The translations under genes were made by a program, and so were the position numbers. A stretch of 43,287 bases of DNA, from the NCBI GenBank assembly GCA_002050165.1, contig MWSW01000015.1:1-43287 (forward strand). The letters run 5' to 3'. The notes beneath the pieces were generated by a model. It was not told where the DNA came from, did not search any database, and saw only the letters and a program-made list of their open reading frames with translations. Source of the stretch: Candidatus Tepidiaquacellales bacterium OLB4/UTCHB1. GTDB lineage: Bacteria; Bacteroidota; Ignavibacteria; Tepidaquicellales; Tepidaquicellaceae. Below are positions 18,381-25,979 of this stretch, in pieces (within the stretch, counting starts at the first letter, position 1; every line of letters begins with the position of its first letter).

Positions 18381-18588
18381 TTAAAGGAAAGCAGGTAGTA
18401 ATTATTAGGAAGTAAGTAGTAGTTAACTTTTCTTGCGTACTTAGCGAAATAGCGTTTATAGTGTGAAATGTTACGGAATAAATTCCGGTTAAAGATTTAA
18501 ACATTAAAATAATAACAACCCCTTTTTATTTTATTTGCAAATACTTATATTAATACCCAAACCAATAATCAATTTCACAGGAGGAAAA
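18332..18588. other. Intergenic region with CGCAAAG-type inverted sequence and promoter-like element
   Basis: No gene seen. The start (TTTTCACGCAAAGGGCGCAG) and a later stretch (CTTGCGTACTTAGCGAAATA, about 18438-18457, ending TGTGAAA) form a loose inverted pair of CGCAAAG/CTTTGCG type, reminiscent of small dispersed repeats in other genomes. The first arm recurs after paralogue C, the second does not. TTTTTATTTTA and TTATATTAA near 18522-18553 correspond to the promoter-like element of the other two paralogues. Confidence 0.4.
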
Positions 18589-20781
18589 ATGAAACTCATT
18601 TCTACAGTAGTTTTTTCTGTTCTTTTTCTGCTTTCACTAAATGTGAAAGATTCTTACTCGCAGTACTGTATCCCCGACCCTGCTCCGAACTGTAACTTCG
18701 AATTAATTTCCGAAGTATCATTCAGCAACATGACCAATACGAGCGGTCTGACTTGTGTAGGCGGATATCAGGATTACACCGGTACACACAATGCCAATGT
18801 TATAAAAGGCGCACCGTACAATTTATCGGTTACGATTGATCCGGATGCCAATGATTACATTGTTGCCTTTATTGACTGGAATGGTGACGGTGATTTCGAC
18901 GATGGGGATGAAACTTATCCGGTAGCCGGACCTGTCGGCGATCCCGGACCGCACACAATTAGTATTACCGTTCCTATGACCGCGAATACGGGCGTTACCA
19001 GAATGAGGGTTTACTTGAGGTGGGCGGCTGCTCCGACGCCTTGCATTACCGGTGGTTACGGTGAAATCGAAGATTATGCAGTAACAGTTTCCGGTGGTGG
19101 TGGCGGACCAATATTTGGTGTTACACCATCTACGGGAAGTTTCGGGTACACAGTTGTTGGAGATACATCATCAGCGATACCTTTCAAAATCGGCAATTAC
19201 GGAGGCGGAACGCTGAATATTACTAACACTTCAATCAACGCTATTTTTGACGACCCGAGCCAGTTTATCTTAACGGATACAAATACATATCCGGTTGCGT
19301 TAACCTCAGGTCAGTTCATGTACGTATCGGTTGCATTCGCGCCTTCGTCCGTCGGCTTAAAAGAAGCCAATCTAACCATAACAGATGATCTGTCGGACGT
19401 AGCCCATAACGTTCCATTGTCGGGTAACGGTATTCAGCCGAACTTCGGCTCGAACGGACAATCAGGGAACAATCTTTACTATTTTGCAAATTCACTTTCA
19501 GGTGCAAACGGAGCACCGTCTTATCCGACATTTGCCTGGAGAGATACGAGCGGTTCAACCATATTAGTTCAGAATGGTGTTGCGTTCGTTGCGCCATCGG
19601 CGGGAACATTAGATGACGGCAGGTGGGATATTCTTGCCCCGTTACCTGCGGGAAATTCCATTAAATTCTTCGGTACAAATTATACCGATATTTACATTAA
19701 CACAAACGGAGTGATTGGTTTTGCACCTACAACCGCACCGTTTACAGTAGCTGCATCTTTACCGGCAGCGGGTGGACCATCGGCGGCAATTTATCCGCTC
19801 TGGATGGATTTGAATTTCAATTACAATAATATCACGGGCGGAACCACATTGAGTTATAAAGTTACCGCAGATGAATTGATTATTACTTACAACCGTGTAT
19901 CGCCTTACGTTGGCGGAACCTCAACAACGCCTGATCTTTACGTTTCTTTTCAGGTGGTAATTTCCCATTCGAATTCACCGTCGCAAAATTCGATGATTGT
20001 ACTTCAATACAACTGGGATGAAACCGGAATTGATTTCCAAAATGATTACACGTCAACCGGTTTAAGCACCAGAGCTCACATTATCGGGCTTCAGGGTGCG
20101 AACGATGCTGCTCAAACGTTCACTTACAGGAACAGGCACAACACCGGTTTTCAGGGACCAATCTTCGGATCAAACCTCGCAATGGGAATGGGTCCCGATG
20201 CAAACTCGCTTCCGGTTGACTTGATTGCATTCAACTCGAACGTTGACCGAAACAACGTAAAGCTCACCTGGACAACAAGCTGGGAGGAGAACAACGCGAG
20301 ATTTGACATCCAAAGGAAAGTAGCAAACACGAGCTCTCAATGGGTAACCGTTGGTACGGTAGCCGGCAGTGGCACTGTCTATGAACAGCGGAACTATACG
20401 TTTACCGATAAGAACCTTGTAAGCGGAATTTATGAGTACAGGTTATTGCAGTTCGATTACGACGGTAACATGAACGCCGACTTCAACCTCAGCAACACGG
20501 TAGAGATTGGCGTACCATCGGAGTTTGCACTATCACAGAACTACCCGAACCCGTTCAACCCGACAACGAAGATTGACTTCCAGGTACCTGTAGAAGGATT
20601 AGTGAAGCTCAATATAGTTGACATTACGGGTCGTGAAGTAGCAACGCTAGTGAACGAGTCACTTACCCCCGGATATTACAGTTATGATTTCAATGCATCG
20701 AACCTGTCATCCGGAGTATATTTCTACAGGTTGGTAAGTAAGAGCTCAGTAATCACAAAGAGGATGATGTTGGTGAAATAA
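18589..20781 (+). CDS. Multidomain T9SS-secreted protein (mosaic paralogue C)
   Basis: A 730-residue secreted protein. I choose the ATG that follows ACAGGAGGAAAA and opens the signal peptide (MKLISTVVFSVLFLLSLN); an in-frame TTG 54 bp earlier would add an unlikely extension. Modules: signal peptide to 25; a GEVED module (about 26-175, FIDWNGDGDFDDGDETYPVA, GGYGEIEDYAVTV); a HYDIN-like module (about 180-285) clearly diverged from that of B; a nidogen-like module (about 286-540); linker; T9SS sorting domain ending KRMMLVK. From GIQPNFGSNG to the end it is nearly identical to paralogue B, while its GEVED module resembles the internal one of A. Its N-terminal half therefore has a different origin from that of B. 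Confidence 0.9.
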   Translation: MKLISTVVFSVLFLLSLNVKDSYSQYCIPDPAPNCNFELISEVSFSNMTNTSGLTCVGGYQDYTGTHNANVIKGAPYNLSVTIDPDANDYIVAFIDWNGDGDFDDGDETYPVAGPVGDPGPHTISITVPMTANTGVTRMRVYLRWAAAPTPCITGGYGEIEDYAVTVSGGGGGPIFGVTPSTGSFGYTVVGDTSSAIPFKIGNYGGGTLNITNTSINAIFDDPSQFILTDTNTYPVALTSGQFMYVSVAFAPSSVGLKEANLTITDDLSDVAHNVPLSGNGIQPNFGSNGQSGNNLYYFANSLSGANGAPSYPTFAWRDTSGSTILVQNGVAFVAPSAGTLDDGRWDILAPLPAGNSIKFFGTNYTDIYINTNGVIGFAPTTAPFTVAASLPAAGGPSAAIYPLWMDLNFNYNNITGGTTLSYKVTADELIITYNRVSPYVGGTSTTPDLYVSFQVVISHSNSPSQNSMIVLQYNWDETGIDFQNDYTSTGLSTRAHIIGLQGANDAAQTFTYRNRHNTGFQGPIFGSNLAMGMGPDANSLPVDLIAFNSNVDRNNVKLTWTTSWEENNARFDIQRKVANTSSQWVTVGTVAGSGTVYEQRNYTFTDKNLVSGIYEYRLLQFDYDGNMNADFNLSNTVEIGVPSEFALSQNYPNPFNPTTKIDFQVPVEGLVKLNIVDITGREVATLVNESLTPGYYSYDFNASNLSSGVYFYRLVSKSSVITKRMMLVK

Positions 20782-20909
20782 GGGTAGCAGATTCAGGTAC
20801 ATCCCGACGGGGATGAGAAATATAACGGGCATCGGCACAAACGCCGGTGTCCGTTTTTTTATGTTAAGTTATCTTTTCACGCAAAGGGCGCAGAGTTCGA
20901 AGAGATTTT
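19432..20909 (+). repeat. Duplicated block B/C, copy in paralogue C
   Basis: Counterpart of 16897-18380. Differences are concentrated in the first half; the sorting-domain half differs by one T-to-A change (GCAACGCTAGTG). Terminator and 52 bp beyond the hairpin and its T run are included. Confidence 0.92.
20826..20860 (+). terminator. Terminator of the CGGGCATCGG family (copy 4)
   Basis: Identical to the hairpin after paralogue B, followed by TTTTTTT. It ends paralogue C before the convergent helical-repeat gene. Confidence 0.85.
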
Positions 20910-21011
20910 ATGTATTAAGGATCAAAATTGTAAGTAATTCCGGATATCTTCCCGTTATGCTGGTCGTAAAAGAACAAAGAAGTTCAAAATAAATTTAGCG
21001 TGGATACACTT

Positions 21012-22490
21012 TTATTTTTCTGATGAATTTTTTAATTGTGTAAATTTCTCCAGTAACCAGTTTTTCTGCGAAATGACGGAATTGTTAATTTTCCTGTAAA
21101 ATGAATCAGGTGGATCTGATACATTGTTCATCCGATAGCGCAGCAATTGCCTGTACAAATCAAAAAACTCTTCAAGAGTAACCCGGAAGTATCCGGAGAT
21201 TGACGGATTAGAATTGAGGAAATGACGGTAAGAATCCAATGCGTATAACGCGGATTCAAATTCGTGCAGTTCGTAATAGAGTTGTAGTTGCAGGTTCCTC
21301 ATTTCATATTTAAAACTTGGTGTTACAAAGTGAACTTTCGATAACTCTTCAAGTGAACGGGTGAAATGTTTCTTCGAGAACAGAATTGAAGCCATTGCGA
21401 AATGTTTCATATTCACCTGCTGGTCAACTGAAAGTTTAGAGATGTTTTTTGAAACAAAATGGTCAACCCAATCAGTTTGATTAAGCGTTAATCCCAATTT
21501 TAATAAAGAGAAGAAGAAAATTATGCTCATATTCTGATTTACGGCGAAATTGTAAAGGTTCAGTTCCAGCCGGAGTTTATAAATCTCAAATAGTTTTGGC
21601 AGATATTTTTCCCTGCTTATAAAGGCAGCTTTGTTGCTCGTGCATGAACTAAGAGTAACCAGCAAATTATACTTTTCGAAGCGGTCAAAGTAATCCAGAT
21701 TATTTAAAAGCAAATCGCTAAACAATGAATAATAATGTTCGTCAGTGGGTTCATTTATTGTGATTATGATTGAGCAATATATCTTAGCGACAATTTTTAG
21801 TTGTGGTTCCAGTTCGAACGTATCCAATTGCCCTAAGAAATCCTTTAAGTCCATCGAGGAAAAAAAACCTTTGAGAAGGTTGCGGGAATAATCGTGGTTG
21901 AAACTATCGGCAACGCTTTGCAGATTCGGGACGGACACGGAAGCTCTTTTAAGAAAATCTATTACGTTTAGTTTTGCAGTTGTTGCAATATTCTCAGATA
22001 TAAGGTGCTGTTTATTCCTCTGTACTTTGAACAGTATTTTCAGATTTTCCAGCATGTACTTTTCAAAAAAGAAGTTTTCAATACTGTGTCTGTTCTCCGA
22101 TAAATAGGATTCGAATTTGTTAATATCGTTATCGTTCATACTTGCAATGTTCCGGTCAATTAATTCCGTAAGCAAATGCCGTTTAACGACAACCGGGTCT
22201 TTGTAAAAGTTTTTAATAGTAAGGTAATCTTCGATTAAGCGGAGTAGCGTTGAACTCAGATTTCTCATAATGTGGTCTTTGTACTCTACACCGGGATAGA
22301 GTTTAGCGAAAAGTGAGTATTTGTTAACGTGTTTTTGAGAAAAGTCCGGGTAATTCTTTTTTAAAACACCGTAAAATTTTGTTACGCTCCGGGCCCTTTG
22401 AAAGAACGGCGAGGCTATGAACTTCTCAAACTCTTTCAGTTCGACTTTGCTAAACGTTCTCAGAATTTCGACAATACGACTCTTTTCCAT
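21012..22490 (-). CDS. Large helical-repeat protein, unnamed paralogous family (member 2)
   Basis: A 492-residue, all-helical cytosolic protein with no signal peptide. The N-terminal signature is FSKVELKEFEKFIASPFF, followed by YGVLKKNYPDF, a Lys-Tyr-Pro box (FAKLYPGVEY) and NLSSTLLRLIEDYL. The C-terminal signature is NWLLEKFTQLK. Member 3 shares both ends (LTPKEVTLFGKYIRSPYF; IYPEENFNR; YWLLEKFKDLL), which makes them true paralogues; member 1 is more distant. I recall proteins with this SPFF...WLLEK architecture in Bacteroidota, without assigned function. The gene is monocistronic by position, with an ATG start and no clear Shine-Dalgarno. It flanks the secreted-protein cassette on the right just as member 1 flanks it on the left. 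Confidence 0.85.
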   Translation of the reverse strand: MEKSRIVEILRTFSKVELKEFEKFIASPFFQRARSVTKFYGVLKKNYPDFSQKHVNKYSLFAKLYPGVEYKDHIMRNLSSTLLRLIEDYLTIKNFYKDPVVVKRHLLTELIDRNIASMNDNDINKFESYLSENRHSIENFFFEKYMLENLKILFKVQRNKQHLISENIATTAKLNVIDFLKRASVSVPNLQSVADSFNHDYSRNLLKGFFSSMDLKDFLGQLDTFELEPQLKIVAKIYCSIIITINEPTDEHYYSLFSDLLLNNLDYFDRFEKYNLLVTLSSCTSNKAAFISREKYLPKLFEIYKLRLELNLYNFAVNQNMSIIFFFSLLKLGLTLNQTDWVDHFVSKNISKLSVDQQVNMKHFAMASILFSKKHFTRSLEELSKVHFVTPSFKYEMRNLQLQLYYELHEFESALYALDSYRHFLNSNPSISGYFRVTLEEFFDLYRQLLRYRMNNVSDPPDSFYRKINNSVISQKNWLLEKFTQLKNSSEK

Positions 22491-22640
22491 AAAATCTTTT
22501 TAATTATTCCGGTACAAATTTATAGTTAAATTAGCTAAAAAAACAGGTTTTATTAAAATTAATCGGGCATATTTGCGATACATCAAAGATAAATTTTCTT
22601 TGGGCTCAAAATGTAAAATTTTTAATTTTGAAAAAAAATT

Positions 22641-22835
22641 ATGAAGAACATTTCATTTATTTCAGTTCTAATTTCGGTAATATTTTTGTTGCTATTCATA
22701 TTGTTCATTTTCAGCGGTGGGGGAATAAGCATCATAGAATTTGCTCCCGTTGGAATAATTTTCGGATTGTGGAGCATGAGTTATTCCGCACTTGCAATGG
22801 TCTTCAGCAAGGATAAATTAAAAAGGTTCTTTTAA
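22641..22835 (+). CDS. Small two-helix membrane protein
   Basis: A 64-residue protein with two hydrophobic segments (SVLISVIFLLLFILFIFSG and GIIFGLWSMSYSALAMVF) joined by a short loop, and a basic tail KDKLKRFF. I do not recognise the family. It lies 16 bp before the next gene, suggesting a two-gene unit. A longer reading in another frame over the same bases has no membrane-protein character and is rejected. Confidence 0.6.
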   Translation: MKNISFISVLISVIFLLLFILFIFSGGGISIIEFAPVGIIFGLWSMSYSALAMVFSKDKLKRFF

Positions 22836-22851
22836 AAATAAACTCAGAACA

Positions 22852-23382
22852 ATGAAAACAAAAACCCAATTAAAGTTAATTACCCTGTTACAAATTATAC
22901 TGTTTGTTATAGCATGCACCGGAATTGTTAACGCTCAAACGGATGCGGAGTCAATCGTGAAAATTATTAAGGATGAACTTGTCCTTAACAAGGGCAGGAC
23001 ACTTGCAAAATCACCAGGTGATATTTTGCACATATATTCGATTGATGTTCCTGCTGATGTGGTAATCGAGGAATTTGAAAAAACGGTAACTGCTTATCCG
23101 GTTTACGTTACCATGGCATATCGTTCGAGCAATTATAAAGTGGAAAAGTATTCTGAGCCCTATCATGTTATAATGTATAAAGAGCCAAAAAACTCTTTGG
23201 CATTGCTGAACCCCGGTGACGAAAAACTAAAACCGTTCAAAAAAAGGGAAACATTTTGGGTAGTGGAGGAACAAAGTAAAGCATTTAAAAAGACCCTGGA
23301 TGAATTACCGAATTTAAAGGAAAATTCACTTGAATCTATCTGGGGTGAGACCGATAACTTCCCGTCCGATTGGAAAAAATAG
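22852..23382 (+). CDS. Exported protein of unknown function
   Basis: A 176-residue protein with an N-terminal export signal. Two cleavage modes are possible: lipoprotein (VIAC near residue 21 fits a lipobox) or signal peptidase I after GIVNAQ. The mature domain mixes alpha and beta with no motif I can name; it carries charged stretches (LKPFKKRETFWVVEEQSKAFKK) and ends in a hydrophilic tail. It follows the small membrane gene by 16 bp. Two very short reading frames with coding character follow and may be remains of a third gene. Confidence 0.65.
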   Translation: MKTKTQLKLITLLQIILFVIACTGIVNAQTDAESIVKIIKDELVLNKGRTLAKSPGDILHIYSIDVPADVVIEEFEKTVTAYPVYVTMAYRSSNYKVEKYSEPYHVIMYKEPKNSLALLNPGDEKLKPFKKRETFWVVEEQSKAFKKTLDELPNLKENSLESIWGETDNFPSDWKK

Positions 23383-23388
23383 AGTGAA

Positions 23389-23559
23389 ATGAGATTGAAA
23401 TTAATTGAAGTTGATTCACCACCTGAGAAACATTATATGATAGAGGAATGGGAGGTGTTTAGTATTGTCAATATTACCGGTGAGAAACTATTTCCAATTA
23501 ACGAAGGTCAACCGGACGGAGAATTAAATACGGATTCCGGAGAATACGAGCTGAGCTAA
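23389..23559 (+). pseudogene. Short open frame (56 codons), possible gene remnant
   Basis: Starts 6 bp after the preceding stop: MRLKLIEVDSPPEKHYMIEE..., with beta-strand-like segments (EWEVFSIVNITGEKLF). It ends at TAA. The same frame resumes coding-like further on (KPEMKIKSGEVDKLVVGIEI, ending near 23757) after several stops, which suggests decay of one larger gene rather than a real 56-residue product. Confidence 0.35.
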
Positions 23560-23566
23560 CAGGAGA

Positions 23567-23707
23567 ATGATAGTTGAGTCACAAAAATTAAAAAAAATAA
23601 ATCCGGAATCCGAAAATAAAATACAACAAAAATTAAAGAATCCGGATAAAAAGAAGTTGAACTTATTGGAAGCCGGAAGCAGGAAAACCACATTAAACCT
23701 GAAATGA
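23567..23707 (+). CDS. Very small lysine-rich open frame (46 codons)
   Basis: Preceded by AGGAG directly before the ATG. It encodes MIVESQKLKK...RKTTLNLK, hydrophilic and lysine/asparagine rich. This composition is also what AT-rich noncoding DNA gives. It could equally be part of the decayed gene overlapping it in another frame. Confidence 0.2.
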   Translation: MIVESQKLKKINPESENKIQQKLKNPDKKKLNLLEAGSRKTTLNLK

Positions 23708-23784
23708 AAATTAAATCAGGAGAGGTGGATAAACTCGTAGTCGGGATAGAGATTTAAACTAAAGGGCAAATTAACGAGGGGGCA

Positions 23785-23817
23785 AAAGCGGGATTACAAT
23801 TCCCGCTTTAATTTTTT
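23785..23817. terminator. Bidirectional terminator overlapping the sufD stop codon
   Basis: Perfect 9-bp stem AAAGCGGGA / TCCCGCTTT with a 7-nt loop. The sufD TAA lies in the loop, so translation ends inside the hairpin. The plus side has TAATTTTTT after the stem; the minus side has four Ts. Confidence 0.6.
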
Positions 23818-25095
23818 CAGCAATAAATTTCTCAGGTGAGCCTGCAATTCCTCAATTGTAATTTTATCCAATACATCGCTGGCGAAGGCATTGAGCAAAA
23901 GAACTTTTGCCTCATTTTCACCGATTGATCTCGCCCGCAAATAAAACATCGCATCTTTATCCAATTGTCCTGTGGTAGCGCCGTGTGAACATTTTACATC
24001 GTCAGCGAAAATTTCAAGTTGCGGTTTTGCGTAAATCGTGGCATTTTCAGATAAAAGAATATTGTTATTAGATTGGTATGCGTTTGTTTTTTGTGCGTCA
24101 GTTCTGACCATTATTTTCCCGTTGAAAACACCGGTTGCGTTGTCGTCAATAATTCCTTTGTAAAGTTCGTTACTTTCACAGTGTGGTTTTGCGTGGTCAA
24201 CGAACGTTTGATTATCAATGTGCTCCCTATTTCTTGCGTAGAATAACCCATACATGTGAGTTTCGATATTTTCATCATTGAGTAAAATATTCAGGTTGTT
24301 TCTGATAAGTGAACCACCCCAGGAAATAGTTGTTGCAGTGAACAGTGAATCGCGCTCCTGTTTTACATCGGTTGAACCGGTGTGAAAAGATTTGTCGCTG
24401 TCATCCTGGATTTTGTAATATTCAACGTTTGAATTCTTTCCGCAATAGATCTCAGTAATAGCGTTGGTATAATTGGTATTTGACCCGATAGTATGAAAAT
24501 CCTCAATAACTTTAAATGAGCTTCCTTCAGAGGCAATGAATAAGTTTCTTGGTTGTGCTATCGGAAGTGAATTTTGCGCATCAATTAAGTTCAGAATATA
24601 AACCGGCAATTCAATCCCGGTGTTTTTGCCGGTATAAATCATTACACCTTCTCTGGCAAATGCCGTATTCAGGGCTGAGAGCGGGTTCAGGGTGAAATTT
24701 GAAATTTTAGCAAAGTATTTTTCAACAAGATCGGGATATTTTTCAGCGCCGTCAGAAATTGAACCTATAAAATATTCTTCCCCGCCTTTGATATCGGATA
24801 ATTCTTTGTTATATATTCCGTTCACCATCACAATGAGATTTGATTTTAGTTCTGGTATAAGGAAAGGTTTTACGGAATTTTCATCAATGCTCGCGCTATC
24901 CGGAATGTTAAATTCATTCTGGACAAGTTTGGATAGTCTGGTATATTTCCAGTCTTCAAGTTTTTTATGAGGAAAGCCCTGTTGTTCGAATAATGCAAAT
25001 GCGTTATTACGAATTGCATGGATAGGGTTATCGGCTTCTCCGTTCAACCCTGCGTTAAACTTTTCAAATCCCTTTATCAGAATTTCTTTTAGCAT
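23794..25095 (-). CDS. sufD: Fe-S cluster assembly protein SufD
   Basis: Part of the SufBC2D scaffold that assembles iron-sulfur clusters in the cytosol. The 433-residue length is normal. Family features are the right-handed beta-helix core and the conserved C-terminal block SHGATTGQLDKDAMFYLRAR followed by AKVLLLNAFASDVLD. It is the last gene of sufB-sufC-sufD, starting 23 bp after the sufC stop. No sufS, sufE or sufU is present in the window, so sulfur donation must be coded elsewhere or by NifS/IscS. Confidence 0.95.
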   Translation of the reverse strand: MLKEILIKGFEKFNAGLNGEADNPIHAIRNNAFALFEQQGFPHKKLEDWKYTRLSKLVQNEFNIPDSASIDENSVKPFLIPELKSNLIVMVNGIYNKELSDIKGGEEYFIGSISDGAEKYPDLVEKYFAKISNFTLNPLSALNTAFAREGVMIYTGKNTGIELPVYILNLIDAQNSLPIAQPRNLFIASEGSSFKVIEDFHTIGSNTNYTNAITEIYCGKNSNVEYYKIQDDSDKSFHTGSTDVKQERDSLFTATTISWGGSLIRNNLNILLNDENIETHMYGLFYARNREHIDNQTFVDHAKPHCESNELYKGIIDDNATGVFNGKIMVRTDAQKTNAYQSNNNILLSENATIYAKPQLEIFADDVKCSHGATTGQLDKDAMFYLRARSIGENEAKVLLLNAFASDVLDKITIEELQAHLRNLLLKKLKREL

Positions 25096-25118
25096 GTTAT
25101 AACGTAATTCAATTTTAA

Positions 25119-25874
25119 TTAAACCCCGACCTCTTGATTTTTAATAAAGTCGTAGCCGAATTCTTCAAGATGCAATGCGAGTTCTTTATCACCCGATTTT
25201 ACAATTTTTCCGTCGTACATAATATGAACGAAATCCGGCACTATATAATTTAACAGGCGCTGATAGTGAGTAATAACAAGGAAGGCGTTATTATCAGATT
25301 TAAGAGAGTTAACGCCATTCGATACGGTTTTAAGTGCGTCAATATCGAGACCTGAGTCGGTTTCATCGAGAATAGCAAGTTTTGGTTGCATAACAGCGAG
25401 TTGGAATATTTCGTTACGTTTCTTTTCGCCGCCCGAGAATCCGACGTTTACATATCTGCTGAGCATTTCCTTATCGAGACCAAGCAATGCCGCTTTTTCT
25501 TTGACGAGCTTCATAAATTCCGGCGCACTGTACGGTTCCTCTCCCTTATGCTTTCTTATTTCGTTCATTGCGGTTTTCATGAAATTGATATTTGAAACTC
25601 CGGGAATTTCAACAGGGTACTGGAATGCGAGGAATAAACCCTCCCTCGCCCTCTCTTCCGGAGCAAGGTCAAATAAGTTTTTACCTTCAAACAGTACTTC
25701 TCCATCGGTTACTTCGTAGTCTTCACGTCCAGCTAATACTGACGCAAGTGTACTTTTTCCGGAACCATTAGGTCCCATAATTGCGTGCACTTCTCCCGCG
25801 TTTATCTGTAAGTTCAATCCTTTCAGGATTTCCTTTTCTTCAATCCGCGCGTTAAGGTTTTTTATTGTTAGCAT
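25119..25874 (-). CDS. sufC: Fe-S cluster assembly ATPase SufC
   Basis: The ABC-type ATPase subunit of SufBC2D. Walker A is GPNGSGKST; the signature is GFSGGEKKRNEI; Walker B with its D-loop is LAILDETDSGLD; the switch His is in VITHYQRLL. The 251-residue length fits the family. It lies between sufB and sufD. The 105-bp gap to sufB is wider than to sufD and holds a terminator-like hairpin, so SufC and SufD may be made at a lower level than SufB. Confidence 0.97.
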   Translation of the reverse strand: MLTIKNLNARIEEKEILKGLNLQINAGEVHAIMGPNGSGKSTLASVLAGREDYEVTDGEVLFEGKNLFDLAPEERAREGLFLAFQYPVEIPGVSNINFMKTAMNEIRKHKGEEPYSAPEFMKLVKEKAALLGLDKEMLSRYVNVGFSGGEKKRNEIFQLAVMQPKLAILDETDSGLDIDALKTVSNGVNSLKSDNNAFLVITHYQRLLNYIVPDFVHIMYDGKIVKSGDKELALHLEEFGYDFIKNQEVGV

Positions 25875-25898
25875 TATAGTTTTAATTAAATCTTTGTC

Positions 25899-25940
25899 AA
25901 AAAAATCCGGTAAGAACGGAATTAATTCGGTTGATCCGGA
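25899..25940 (-). terminator. Attenuator-like hairpin between sufB and sufC
   Basis: On the minus strand TCCGG / CCGGA encloses AACCGAATT / AATTCCGTT (one mismatch) and is followed by a run of seven Ts. It sits inside the sufBCD operon, 25 bp before the sufC start, so it could lower readthrough or protect the sufB mRNA 3' end. Confidence 0.45.
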
Positions 25941-25979
25941 GAATGTTTCATTGAATATAATATAAATTTTATCCGGAAA

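Noticed and set aside
12275-20909. Insertion sequence or transposon carrying the repeated genes
   Set aside because: No transposase, terminal inverted repeats or target-site duplications are visible; repeats are coding modules and terminators.
23567-23707. Antitoxin or toxin-like small gene
   Set aside because: Only a lysine-rich 46-codon frame with no partner; the neighbouring frames suggest decay.
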